DNA of 64,000 nucleotides, from contig JANBPK010000865.1 in NCBI GenBank assembly GCA_027579435.1, positions 1-64,000 of the forward strand, in the 5' to 3' direction. Within the stretch, counting starts at the first letter, position 1. The number at the start of each line of letters is the position of its first letter. The position numbers and the translations under genes were made by a program. Positions 11,330-22,465 of the stretch are shown in pieces. A model generated the notes under the pieces. That model was not told the origin of the DNA. It did no database searches and saw only the letters and a list, made by a program, of their open reading frames with translations. The stretch comes from Candolleomyces eurysporus (Eukaryota > Basidiomycota > Agaricomycetes > Agaricales > Psathyrellaceae).

Positions 11330-11487
11330 TTTCGCAGACAGTTCTACGTCTTGACCTCTCATTTTACTAGCATGTTTTCCGGCTTAGAATAAATGAGTAC
11401 GGCGAGTTGGGTGATGGGCACGCATGTGCCCTCCCGACTTGGTCACATTCTTCCTCAGTGGGAGACCGAGCCTCACCGACGGGTGGG
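11330..11487 (+). repeat. Direct repeat 1, first copy
   Basis: Starts in 'tttgactttcgcagacagttc' and runs through the short frame MSTASWVMGTHVPSRLGHIL. It is repeated with virtually no differences at 11757-11914, 427 bases downstream. The open frame inside is a by-product of the repeat; I do not call it a gene. Confidence 0.7.
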
Positions 11488-11586
11488 TGGGCTCCTGCTC
11501 TGCAAGGATAGCTCTGCTAACCAAGTCGAATTTGTACACTTACCATTTGCACAGATGATACACTTCTCGGGAGTGGTGGGTGGGTT

Positions 11587-11756
11587 AAAAATCAACGACG
11601 AATTCTCGCAGTCTTGAAGCGATCTCTTGAGCGACTGGCGAGCGACTGGCGAGATGGTGGTGGCACGGAGGAAAGTTGATCACGTGCCACCTCCCGCTCA
11701 CTCGAAGACGTTGATCTCTCTCTCGCTACTCTCCAAGCGAGCTCTTCCATCTTTGA
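11587..11756 (+). repeat. Direct repeat 2, first copy
   Basis: Begins 'ttaaaaatcaacgacgaatt' and contains 'gagcgactggcgagcgactggcgag'. It recurs at about 13298-13462 with only one or two differences. Its right end joins directly to the second copy of repeat 1. Confidence 0.7.
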
Positions 11757-11914
11757 CTTTCGCAGACAGTTCTACGTCTTGACCTCTCATTTTACTAGCA
11801 TGTTTTCCGGCTTAGAATAAATGAGTACGGCGAGTTGGGTGATGGGCACGCATGTGCCCTCCCGACTTGGTCACATTCTTCCTCAGTGGGAGACCGAGCC
11901 TCACCGACTCCCAA
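11757..11914 (+). repeat. Direct repeat 1, second copy
   Basis: Near-identical to 11330-11487. After this copy the sequence diverges, which marks a junction at about 11915. Confidence 0.7.
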
Positions 11915-12055
11915 CCATCAGTCAAGGAATTTTGAGTCTTGACGCGGCGGGCTCGTCTCGGCTCCCACATTTTAGGAAAGACTGTTCCAGCTTAACACTC
12001 CTTTGCCGTCCTCAGACATCCACATGAAATGCTTCACAAGGATTGTACAGCCCCT

Positions 12056-12780
12056 TCCCAAAAACCATTTGAACCGCTTCGAGAGGCTCGTAAAGCACCC
12101 TCTAAATTGCATGGATCATTTTAAGAGGCTCATAAATCACCCCTCTGAAATTGCATGGACCACTTCAAGAGGCTTGTAAAGCACCTTCTAAAATCACACA
12201 GACCACTTCGAGAGGCTCGTAAAGCACCTCTAAAGTTGCATGGACCATTTTGAGAGGCTCATAAATCACCCCTCTAAAATCACACTGACGACTTCAAGAG
12301 GCTTGTAAAGCACACTCTGAAATTGTACGGATTACTTCAAGAGGCTCGTAAAGCACCCTTTGAAATTACATGGACTGTTTCGAGAGGCTCTTAAAGCACC
12401 CCCTGCAATTGCGTAAACTGCGTCGAGAGGCTCATAAGACACCCTCTGCAATCGTGTAAACCGCATCGAGAGGCTCGTAGAACNACCCTCTGCAATCGCG
12501 TAAACCGCATCGAGAGGCTCATAGAGCACCCTCTGAAAACGCATCAACCGCATCGAGAGGCTCAAAGAGCACCTTCTGAAAACGCATCAACCGCATCGAG
12601 AGACTCGTAGAGCACCCTCTGAAAACGCATCAACCGCTTTGAGAACCTTGGTAAGCTCCCCTAGAAATCGCATGAAACCGCTTTAAAGAAGCCCATGAGC
12701 TCCCCGAAAAAACGCAGAAAACCGCTCCTATTTTGAAGGGGTTTATGACCTCCCCCTGAAAAGTCTCTTCTGGGTCTCGA
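12056..12780 (+). repeat. Minisatellite, about 16 units of 42-44 bases
   Basis: Units follow the pattern 'accgcttcgagaggctcgta' then 'aagcaccctctaaaattgcatgg' with drift. The 'gaggct' core falls at about 12083, 12125, 12169 and so on at 42-44 base steps to about 12556; more divergent units continue to about 12770. Left units carry 'aaattgcatgg', right units 'aaacgcatcaa', so sub-types are clustered, as expected from local duplication. A 77-codon open frame on the minus strand only reflects the repeat. Confidence 0.85.
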
Positions 12781-13297
12781 CAGTTTGTTTGGGGGGGGGG
12801 TTAAGGNTGACAAGTGAATGGAGATATATTGCAGGAAAAATATCGCCTTTCAAGGTCGGTCGTACACAAAGGTGGACGGCAGCATTCTTTGCTCAGTTGC
12901 TCGTCCTCGGGTGCCTGTGCCTGTGTTTGGTGACTCCATATTCCAGGTGGTGACGAAGAATATAGCTATGCTCAGAATGACGTTGTACATCCTAGCATAT
13001 AGGGCACGCACCGTCGTTTATGTTCCCTCCGCACCCTTGGTTACCATCAGCCCTCTACCCACAGCGAGCCGTTCTACGCAAGGTTATACGGTCGAGTCGC
13101 AGGCTGTTGTCGTAGTTCCAGGTCCTCGGATGTTCGATCTCAGCCGCCCAGCAGGTAGTTGTTGGCGGTCTGACTTTCCAAGACTTGCTAGACGTCGTCG
13201 GGGTAATCCAGACGCCCGCTACTGGTGACACGTCATCGGTAGTGACCACGGGTTCTGCCCCCGATGAGTGTTGGAAGACAGAATATGCATGCACTGT
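12781..13297. other. Unassigned sequence between repeats
   Basis: Begins with a G run and an N at 12807. A 136-codon open frame (12818-13228, +) shows no recognisable domain and is flanked by repeats on both sides, so I do not call it a gene. Confidence 0.3.
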
Positions 13298-13462
13298 TAA
13301 AAATCAACGACGAATTCTCGCAGTCTTGAAGCGATCTCTTGAGCGACTGGCGAGCGACTGGCGAGATGGTGGTGGCACGGAGGAAAGTTGATCACGTGCC
13401 ACCTCCCGCTCACTCGAAGACGTTGATCTCTCTCTCGCTACGCTCCAAGCGAGCTCTTCCAT
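13298..13462 (+). repeat. Direct repeat 2, second copy
   Basis: Near-identical to 11587-11756. The two copies bracket a segment of about 1.5 kb that includes the minisatellite. Confidence 0.7.
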
Positions 13463-13529
13463 ATGTCGAGTTTCGTTGCCACGAGTTCGATTTCTGTTAC
13501 TCATTGGGGTTTTGACAACTTTATGTAGA

Positions 13530-13970
13530 GTCGGGGACGCGTGGATGGGACGTATATTCAAATCCCAAACGACATATTGATGAATGATTGGCTTCGAATT
13601 CGGAAGGTCGTGGCCATCTCGAATGTCAAATGTCGTAGCAAGCCGCCTGGAATCCGATTCCTGATATGGAACAGAACCCTCTCTCCACTTTTTACAGTCG
13701 CGGATGCGCTGGGATGGGACGCATACTCGGCACAAACGACATATCGATATCGATGCACGATTGCGTTCGAATCCGGAAAATGAGTATGAGGTTGTCGCTA
13801 TGTCAAATCGTCGTCGCAATTCGCGATTCCTGTTATGGAACGGAACCCTCTCCTGGACCACACTTTGTCCAGAGTCAAGGATGCGCTGGGATGGGAGCCA
13901 TGGGACACAGCTCACAAACGGCATATTGATGAATCGCCGAATTGAGAATGAGGCTGTCAAATGTCGTAGC
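13530..13970 (+). repeat. Tandem repeat of about 170-base units, three copies
   Basis: Three degenerate units, starting near 13530, 13700 and 13870. Each contains 'gatgggac(g)catac', then 'acgacatattgatgaatga', then 'tcaaatgtcgtagcaagccgc' or a variant, and the first two also 'gattcctgatatggaacagaaccctctc'. The same unit occurs once at 11080-11300. Confidence 0.65.
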
Positions 13971-14255
13971 GCGTTGCCGCGAATCCGATTTCGTTGTCAA
14001 CCACGATTTCGTTGTTAATCACAATCACGAAATTATACCCCTGAGCATCGTTTCCGTTGACGGTATGCGTCCCCATTCTTTTGCAATCTTGACACCTACA
14101 AATACAACAGGTTCAGGAGTCCACTGTCACCCTTGTCCTTCCTGCTTCAACCATTCACTCCTGGTTGTACTCGTCGTGCTCACTTGAACTTACAACCGTT
14201 CAATTGACTCTGGCAGAGCTGAACCAAGACAACAACGATTCTCCTCGACATATTC

Positions 14256-15458
14256 ATGTCAACCACGGCAGACAACGAAGGCACGCAAAATACCCTAACG
14301 GGGGGNTGTATCGTTGTCGAACAACAACACCTATCATCCAGGGTCACAACATAACAATCCGGTTTATTATGGTTCTCTCGTTCTCATCTTGCTCCGTGCA
14401 GGTTCTGACAATGCACATCTAGGGAACGCCGCCGGATCTCCAATGATTGTGTATTGCGACCATAACCACGGACGATCTGGCATAGGTGAGTTGAAGTTCT
14501 TTTTTTNGAGGGACTCGAGCTAATCGTCTTCACGAAATCAGCTCGGCTACGAGGACTGTTATCGCTTGTTGACCTACTCTACTGGCAAGACGATCGACCA
14601 TACCCCCCACCAGCGCCGTATCCGACATGGCCACGGCAGCAGCATCCGTTCCAGTGGCAACACCAGGAGGAAGGGTACGCAGCTGGATCATCCACAGAAC
14701 CGCAATACGAGGACACACAAGATCATGGGCCACGGCACTACCGAACCCCGCAGCACCAGGACCCGCAGTACCAACAGGAGCAGCAGCACCGATGGGGGCG
14801 AAGATATCCATACGACCAGCAGCAGCACCAACAGGCGTACCCACCTTCACCNNAATCAGTGACACCACTTACCCTCTCCCNTTCCCCTGCTCCGCATGGC
14901 TCGCCTGCACAACCTCACTTCCCAAGGTCCAGCGGAGCTTCGGCACAGCAATCCAACGCGGCGTATCAACGTCAAGAGGAGAAGAGGAGACGTGGTGAGC
15001 GGGGGGGCCGTTCTAGAGGAAGTGAATCTTCCTGCCCCTCATACACACACATCAGCTCTCGTGCCCACACCGGCTCGTGCGCCAGTCCCNTGTGGCACTT
15101 GCAGCACCGACACCGGCTTTGTGTGCACCACTTGGAGCAGCAGCAGNTAGCAGAGTCACCACCGCCGGTGATAAACGAGCCTCAGCACGAGCAACACGAT
15201 GATATCACTGGCCGCCCCACAAGTAGTAGCGGCCATTCCCGCCTCGCAGAGCCGCCCTCGAGTTCTTCGGAAAAGGGTGAAGAGAGGGAAAGGGGCAAGA
15301 AGCGGGGTAGTTGGATGTCTAGGTTCTTCAAGAGGAGGGCCAAGAATTCGGGTGAGAGCGAGAGTGGAAGTGGCAAGAAGGTGTCGTCGTCGAAATCAAG
15401 GTTGAAGAGAGTTCGAGATTGGGTTTCGGGAAGTAGGAAATCCATGCCGCAACAATGA
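14256..15458 (+). CDS. Low-complexity protein, copy B, unknown function
   Basis: Model built with the copy at 27.2-28.4 kb as guide. Exon 1 starts MSTTADNEGTQNTLTGG and includes NNNTYHPG; a second exon reads GNAAGSPMIVYCDHNHGRSG; the last exon begins LLRGLLSLVDLL, is Gln/Pro/His/Tyr-rich, then highly charged with RGSWMSRFFKRRAKN, and ends SRKSMPQQ. Ns at 14852-14853, 14881, 15090 and 15147 break the frame, and deleting each restores continuity with the sister copy. One further base in the G run at 14299-14305 is also off. The product would be mostly disordered with a basic C-terminal patch. No domain is recognised. It lies 604 bases upstream of the intact P450 on the same strand. Confidence 0.6.
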
Positions 15459-16062
15459 CTTGGATTTCTTGGGTTGTGGTTTATTTACTTGTGTTTCGGT
15501 CCGCTTTCGGTCCGCTTTTTNGGCTGATGCATGGGTGGCTGTGGTTTCGGGTGTGGAGGGTGGTAGAATTGTGTTCTGGGCGGGGAGAGGTGGTTGGGAG
15601 GTATTCCCCTGGTGCACCTGTCCCATTGGCACTACCGTCAGTCTTTCACTTGGCTGAACACCGGATTTTGGTCTCTGCGAGGTCTCCGTTCTGGGTTCGG
15701 GTTCGCCAACTTCATGGACGTTAGATATATTGGCTGTTTCGTAGTCTTTCAGTAGTCGTTCTTTCGTTCTCTTTGTCAGTTTCCACGTTGTGCGTTGTAA
15801 TTTAGATCACACTAGTTAATGTTCATGAAGTTCAGAATATCATTGCAGTTTGAGCATGGACTGTATACTGGCAGGCTGACCTCAGCTGCGCATCAACTGC
15901 GGGCCTGCGGCAAAGTTCCGCAGACAACTGAAATGGATATCTCAATGGGTACGTATTATTGGTCGATACTTGAACGTGACTCGTACCTAGAAGTCATATA
16001 GCTACAGAAATTGGAAATGACCAAAGCTCACCGTCCGACACTGCAGCACTTCAGCTAGTACG
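15459..16062 (+). repeat. Dispersed repeat, copy B (flank of the intact P450)
   Basis: Spacer between the low-complexity gene and the P450 start. It contains the segment at 15605-15685 shared with copies A and C, and a stretch at 15880-16000 shared with 26690-26790. It probably includes the P450 promoter. A frame at 15600-15722 reads PGAPVPLALPSVFHLAEHR, matching the frame in copy A. Confidence 0.6.
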
Positions 16063-18344
16063 ATGCACTGGCAGCATTCTACATCCTCGGTTGCTACTGC
16101 GATTTCAGCATACGCGGCGTACAAGATCTTCCTCTTCTTCTACCGCCGATGTTACTCGCCGCTGAGACACCTCCCTGGCCCACCTCGCCCAAGCTTTCTG
16201 ATTGGGAATGAGAAGGAAATTTGGGATACAGTACGTCGACCCAATGGGTGTGAGTGTTCATTAGTATTTAATTGCTGATTGCGCCGTGCACGACGCTGCG
16301 TGTAGGAAAGCTATCCTGTCCATGAGCACTGGATCGAGAAATACGGTCCTACGATGCTCGTTCCGGGCTTCCTTGGGGTGAGTGAGCGCTAGTGCTTCTC
16401 TCACCATCTATCCTCTTGTTGTCCGAGTCTGATGATCAAGGTCTTTTTTTTTTTCGAATGAAAGGCGAACCATCTGTACACCACGGACTTGAAAGCGCTC
16501 AACCATGTCATGATGAATAGCAACATCTACCAGAAACCAGATTTCTTTAGGTACTACCTTGCGGAAGTTGTGGGGCAAGGCCTACTCGTAGTCGAGGAAG
16601 ACGTTCACAAGAACCATGTAAGTCCACCGTTAGGCCTTTCGAGTCCAAGTCGTTGCTAATACGCAATGTATGGCGTCGTGCAGCGTAAGGTCATGAATCC
16701 GGCATTCGGAGCGGCGCAAATTCGCGAATTGACGGATGTTTTCGTTGAAAAATCGATCGAACTCCGAGACGCTTGGGATGCAGAGCTTCTCAGGCGGCAA
16801 GGCGAAGCTGAAGGGAAGATCGACGTACTGTCGTGGCTCAGTAGGATGACTTTGGATGTAATCGGACAGGCTGGTGAGTTCAAAAAANTATTCTGCTGTC
16901 TCTTTGACTAATCTGTTTTAACTGCCGTTTCATTAGCCTTCAGCTATCAGTTCAATGCTCTGGCCAACGGAGAAGAGCAGAACGAGCTCAATCGCGCTTT
17001 CTCAACCATATTTTCGAGCAATATGGAATTTTCTATCATTACTTTTCTACGTCTCGGGATTCCGAGCTTGCGCTGGGTGGTAAGCGTCCCTAGTCTCTCC
17101 TAACGTGAATTATGGCGACTAACTGCCAAATGCAGCCAGACATGAAGGATGACGGATCCAAACAGGCTCGCGCAACCATGGATAGGGTCGGAAGAGAGCT
17201 CTTGCAAAACAGCAAGAAGAACCTGCAGACGTCTGGGAAGGTTGAAAAATCCACGTTGAAGGGGAGAGATATTTTAACTCTCCTTTTGCGAGCTAACATG
17301 GCCACCGATATTCCGGAGCATCAACGAATGAGCGACGAGGAAGTCCTTGCACGTACGCTTCGCTTAGTTGGTTCCTCGTTTTGAGTCTAATACTAATACA
17401 ACATTCCCAGAGATACCCACATTTCTGGCGGCTGGGCACGAAACAACGAGGTGAGTCGGTAGACCAACTTCTCTGTGGCTAAGTTAATCATTTCGTTGCG
17501 GTGTATATGAAGTACGGGAACCACCTGGGCACTCTATGCACTGAGCGAAAACCCGAAAGTCCAGATGAAATTGCGGGACGAACTTTCAGCTATTTCGACG
17601 GACAACCCTACGATGGACGAGCTGAACTCCCTCCCATACCTTGACGCAGTTGTCCGTGAAGTACTCCGACTGTACCCTCCCGTTCCGTTTAGTCAGAGGC
17701 TCACCGTCAAGGAGGATGTGATTCCCTTGAGTGTGCCCGTTACGGACAGGAATGGAAAAGTACACGAGTATCTCGAGTATGTGCCATCTCCCTCTTCGGA
17801 TTGCGATATATCTGACATTACTGGTACGATGCAGAGTTCCAAAGGGCCAATTCGTTTTTCTGCCCATTCTCTCCGTGAACAGGGATAAGAATATTTGGGG
17901 CGAAGATAGTCTCAAGTTCAGGTGCGTCTTCAAGCCCGTAGCTCGCTGAATACTGTACTCACGGAAAATGACAGGCCGGAGCGTTGGGAATCACCGCCCG
18001 AGGGCGCGAGCGCCATTCCGGGTGTATGGGGCAACATGCTAACATTCATTGGAGGCCCGCGAGCGTGCATCGGGTATCGATTTTCTCTTGTCGAGTAAGT
18101 CTTTCCCTCCGTTTACAGCTTTCCCAGAAAGCTAATATCCATTTGTCAACTTGAATCTTCATCTGGATCCCGTAGAATGAAAGCCCTGCTCTTCACTCTC
18201 GTCCGAGCGTTTGAGTTCGAGCTAGGGGTGCCTGCGGAGGAGATTGGGGTATCATCTTGGATCGTTCAGAGGCCTTTCCTAAGGTCAAACCCAGAAGCTG
18301 GAAACCAGCTACCTTTGAAGGTGAAACCGGTTCGTCGAATGTAG
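16063..18344 (+). CDS. Cytochrome P450 monooxygenase
   Basis: Membrane-anchored haem monooxygenase that would need a P450 reductase; its substrate is unknown. The N-terminus ([20 protein letters not shown]) is an anchor helix, followed by the proline hinge [15 protein letters not shown]. Exons then give [28 protein letters not shown] (helix C), the I-helix oxygen-activation motif AAGHETT, the K-helix ExxR motif [10 protein letters not shown], the PERW segment, and the haem loop [13 protein letters not shown] with the axial Cys. It ends KVKPVRRM, stop at 18342-18344. I count ten or more short introns, all with plausible GT-AG borders; an N at 16887 falls in an intron. Around 530 residues, normal for a fungal microsomal P450. 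Fragments of the same gene lie at 18.5, 26.3 and 29.3 kb. Confidence 0.92.
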
Positions 18345-18529
18345 CAGTCGAATCGAACCCTTAGCGAGACTATGTTCTGTTCACATTGTGTATTTTGAAG
18401 TCGCCGTATGAATATCATCGAGCGGGGAATACTATGTCTAACGGAACGCATTACAGAGCCACAGAAATTGGCCGTATGCTTGGTAGACCATACCGGACCC
18501 GATCTACAGTGTTAAGTCGGCCATTACGC

Positions 18530-18871
18530 TCGCTGAACCAGCTTCACCTTCAAAAGGAGTTGGTTACCAGTCTCTGGCTTCGATCTCAAAAAANGGTCTC
18601 TGAACGATCCACGACGTGATTCCAATATCCTCCAGTGGTACTGCGAACTCGAACTCGAACGTTCGGACAAGTGTGAAGAGAAGAGCTTCCATCTTAGGAA
18701 AACGTTGCGGTGAGTAAAGTCGGCAGTTGACTTGTGATCAACAGACTGAATCAATGTGAGAAATTCAGTATCCAATGCACGCTCGTGGACCTCGAAGGAA
18801 AGTGAGCATGTTACCCCAGACACCCGGAACGGCACTTGCACCCTGGGGACAGATTCCCAGCGTTCCGGTCG
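18530..18871 (-). pseudogene. Cytochrome P450 3' fragment, broken
   Basis: Minus-strand copy of the last two P450 exons, tail to tail with the intact gene. It reads RPERWES, then after a frameshift [15 protein letters not shown] and a haem loop that still contains GPRACIGY, but a stop codon follows at once where the intact gene has RFSLVE. The final exon aligns from LLFTLVRTFEFEFAVP through [11 protein letters not shown] to the end, with an N at 18594. Upstream exons are missing. The haem-loop glycine next to FxxG is changed to arginine. Confidence 0.8.
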
Positions 18872-18930
18872 AGTACATAAAGTCAATATTGACAATCGAA
18901 AACACAATGAATACTGAAGCACCTGAAATC

Positions 18931-19300
18931 TAGACTGTTCTCACCCCAGTAGAACTAGCTGTCCCTGTGTTGTCTACGCCATCCAATCAATCGGGAACGA
19001 ATCTTGGGGTGCCCGAGGAGGAAAGTACCCAAGATATTCATGTATCTTACCCTTCTTGTCTATAAATGGCTAACTCAACTCGACCACATTCTCTTTCACC
19101 GAGCCTCTGGGTAAAAGGGACAAGAACGTGTGGTCGAAGGGATTCGCGGACCACAGAGTTGAGGTATGGGAGGGAGTTTAATTCATTGATGATGGGGTTG
19201 TCTGTTGAGATGGATTCGGAGTTTTTTGTGCACTTATCTGGCCGCCAAGCAAGCGGGATAATCCCACGACCACCAAGTTGGCACCTTACCTCCGCCTCTC
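18931..19300. other. Spacer before NACHT gene
   Basis: Open frames start at 19066 but show no domain. Probably the promoter and leader of the NACHT gene. Confidence 0.3.
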
Positions 19301-22078
19301 ATGCCAAAGGATCAAGCCAGCAACGTAGGCTGCAATTTGCGACCCTCCAGTCCGTACCCTTTGCCCTGCAACTCTCAGGACGGTCGGATAGAGGTATCGA
19401 GGATAAAGCCGTCATACCCAACAATTGGGTCGCCTTCTTCTCAGCAATCCGGTAACGGCATCGTGTCCCAACCTTCATCGGCAACCCTTCATTCATCCTT
19501 TGGAGAAGGTTTGCACTCTAGTCCCTTGGTGAACGATGTGTACACTCAGCTCTCACCGCCCCGCCCTTCACCCATGTCTCTTGGTGTAGACACGATCGTC
19601 ATGCCATCGCAAAATTCCTCTGCGGCTCAGAGATATGTTGATAGGACCGTTACGGGGCTTCGGCCACCAGCGCCTGTCACACATGGAGCCTCTCCCCCTA
19701 CGAGAGAACCAAGACCTTACAATCCCCTGTACTCCGATCTTCTACACCCCNTCTCCTCTTCGGGTACCTCCCAAGTTGGATCTAGTTGTGGCTCCCACCG
19801 ATCCTTGGGAGAGAAACAACCAGCACCGGACCTACCCTAGTATTGCTCTCGAGCCACCAATACCATCGGCAGAGCGACCACCAGAGACCCACATTCCCCT
19901 CCGACTATCGCCACAGTCACCAGGCAAACCACTGCCTTGCAACGCACAGCATCAATCGTCGCACTTTGTAGCCCGTTCTCAGCCAGCACAAGTTGTCGAA
20001 GCCCATGAATCACTGCCAGCAGATTCTTCCATGGACTTCGTGCGTTCGAGGATATCGTTCCTCAGAAATGCACACCACTTTCAAATGGGCGACTTGAACC
20101 ATTTTAACGTACCCAATGCGACACACTTTACTAATCATACGGTGGTCGCTGGCGGATCGATTGGTGGTGAGTGTTACGCTTCTCCACGAGACGATATACT
20201 TACATCTGTAATACTGTATTTCACTTTCTCCTAGGCTGGGAGATTTTACTGAAGCACACCGCGCCAAATGCTCTCCACAACTCCAGTGCTCGATATGACG
20301 CTCCGAAGTGTGATGAAGACACCCGCGTTGGGGTTATCAGCGAGCTTATGGAACGGATTCGGGATTGTGATCATCCTCAACCATTGATGTGCATGACCGG
20401 GGCTGCCGGTGCGGGAAAGTCTGCGCTGCAACAGTCTATCGCTGAATCTTGCGCAAAGGACAATATTTTAGGAGCAGCATACTTCATTTCCGCTGCAGAC
20501 CCCAGTCGGAATACAGTATCCACCCTTGTCCCAACCATCGCCTACCAGTTGGGGTCATGCCATCCTACCTTACAGTGTTTCGTTGCTGAGGCAGTGGAGC
20601 GTGACACCCTCATCTTTTACCGGTCGCTCGAAACCCAGATGAATACGCTTGTCGCTGGTCCTTTCAAGAGTTTTCAAGGGAGCAAGGAATACGACCCCCG
20701 CACCTTCCCTTATGTTATCCTGATTGATGGCCTTGACGAGTGCCAAGGCGAGCCGAGCACCACTATGGACCTCCTGCATGTCGACACCAAATACAAAGCG
20801 GAAGATAGACAGGCAGAGATATTAACCGCAATCAAGTGCTCCATCCTCAACAACGACCTTCCCTTCCGTATTCTCATCGCCAGCCGACCCGAGTGGGCTA
20901 TTAGTACTGCTTTGGGCACCGGTGGCTGTTTCCATGACCTGGCATACCATATACAACTCAGCGACGAATACGATGCGACAAAAGACATGCGTCGATATTT
21001 GCGAAGAAGGTTCCAGGATATAGGTCTCAGAATTGGTCAACCCGATTGGTTCACGGAAGCCAACATTGACACCCTTGCAAGAGCTGCGTCCGGGCAGTTC
21101 GTCTATGTTGCGGTCGTGTACAACTACGTGTCGGAACGTCGGGCGTCGCCTGCCCGCAGGTTGGAGACGGTCCTCAACTGGACACCAGGACAAGCAACAC
21201 GACCATTCGAAGCACTTGACATTCTTTACACCAATGTCTTGTCGAATGCAAAGGAAGCATACGAAGCTGTTGATACCCACAGTGGACGTGACTTTCTTTT
21301 GCTGTTCAGGATCCTTGATCTGGATGCCAGAGCTATGCTTTTGGATCGTCCATCCAGCAAATTTGGTCCCGATGTTCTCAGTGCATTGCTTAATTTAGAG
21401 AGCAATGCCTTTGAAATCCTTACCTTAGACCTCCGTTCCCTTGTGCGTCTCAAAAAAGATGAGTCAGGCACCATGGATCTAACTGTCTACCACAAATCCT
21501 TGTCTGACTTCCTGGACCACCCAAGTCGTGCAAAGGATTTGTTTGTACCACGGTCCGATGTTTCTGCTCCCATTGTCAAGTGCTGTATGCAGCACATCAA
21601 TGAATCTCCAAAACTCCAGTCTCGTACGTGATCACATTCAACCTTCAAAAATGACTCTAATTCATGACATGGGTCTAGTACCGGATAAGTGGCCCACATC
21701 ACTCTCTGAGAAATGCCTGATGATGGCTATCAGAGGGCTATGCTTTTATAACGCTACTGATGATGAAATCATCGATTTCACTCAGAAGGGGGGGTGGCAT
21801 AAAATCAACATGGTGCTCTCAAATCCTTCAGGATTCGACATTACCTTTCTGAGCCAACCATATGTTGCTTTGGCGTGGGTAGAGCACATCAGCCACACTG
21901 CTGAGAATCTGAAAGTGGGTAGATTTCTTTGCTTCCTTGGTAGAAACTGACATCTAGTTTCCAGAAACACAAACCCGAAGTGACTGTGATTATGAGCCAG
22001 TATGTTGAAAAGTGGAGGCATTTTATCAAGGAAAAGCTGCTTGAAGAGGAAAAGCTGCTTGAAGAGGAACATCAGTGA
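19301..22078 (+). CDS. NACHT-domain STAND NTPase
   Basis: Signal-transduction ATPase of the NLR-like class, implicated in fungal non-self recognition and regulated cell death. The N-terminal ~220 residues are Ser/Pro-rich and disordered. A glycine-rich stretch (VVAGGSIGG) is split by an intron near 20167-20233. Then comes ILLKHTAPNALHNSSARYD, the usual lead-in to agaric NACHT domains, Walker A GAAGAGKSAL, Walker B VILIDGLDEC, the sensor-like segment FRILIASRPEW, and a helical region containing YHKSLSDFLDHPSRAKD. Two more introns follow, and the protein ends KEKLLEEEKLLEEEHQ, stop at 22076-22078. An N at 19751 breaks the frame; deleting it joins the two halves exactly. No WD40, ankyrin or TPR repeats follow, so it is a short form. 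The start at 19301 is the first Met of the continuous frame and is uncertain. Confidence 0.82.
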
Positions 22079-22465
22079 AAATGTAGCAGCAACATCTTGC
22101 CAATTCTTGCAAAGTGATGTGTAAAACAGCTAGCACTACAATATTTTGATGTTAATTTGTTATCGCCCACAACGATTCAGCACAACAAGCCTCAGCGTCA
22201 CCGGCTACCTACAGAGAGAATAAATACTCTATTTCCAAAGATCAGACACATTCATTTATCGTACATATTCTTCCACTTTTGCCTCTGTGTCGTGAACGAT
22301 GAGCTGGTTGGCTGGCTAGGAGAGCGAGAACAAAGCGGGAGCCATTTCGAAGTGGATCGCGGTGTTCACGTCTCAAAGAACCGTGACTAGATCTCCACAA
22401 ACCTACATTATTGCTTTTAGATGTTACAATCCATGAGACCGAGAGATACCCTGTCGCTCGCTCCT

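Noticed and set aside
11393..12027. Two short frames starting MSTASWVMGTHVP
   Set aside because: They are two copies of one direct repeat with different tails, without a domain or splice support.
12332..12565. 77-codon open frame on the minus strand
   Set aside because: It lies wholly in the minisatellite; its repeated peptide only mirrors the 42-44 base unit.
12818..13228. 136-codon frame between repeats
   Set aside because: No motif, atypical composition and repeats on both sides.
10380..14160. Retrotransposon or DNA transposon
   Set aside because: The repeats look mobile, but I found no reverse transcriptase, integrase or transposase motif and no clear terminal repeats.
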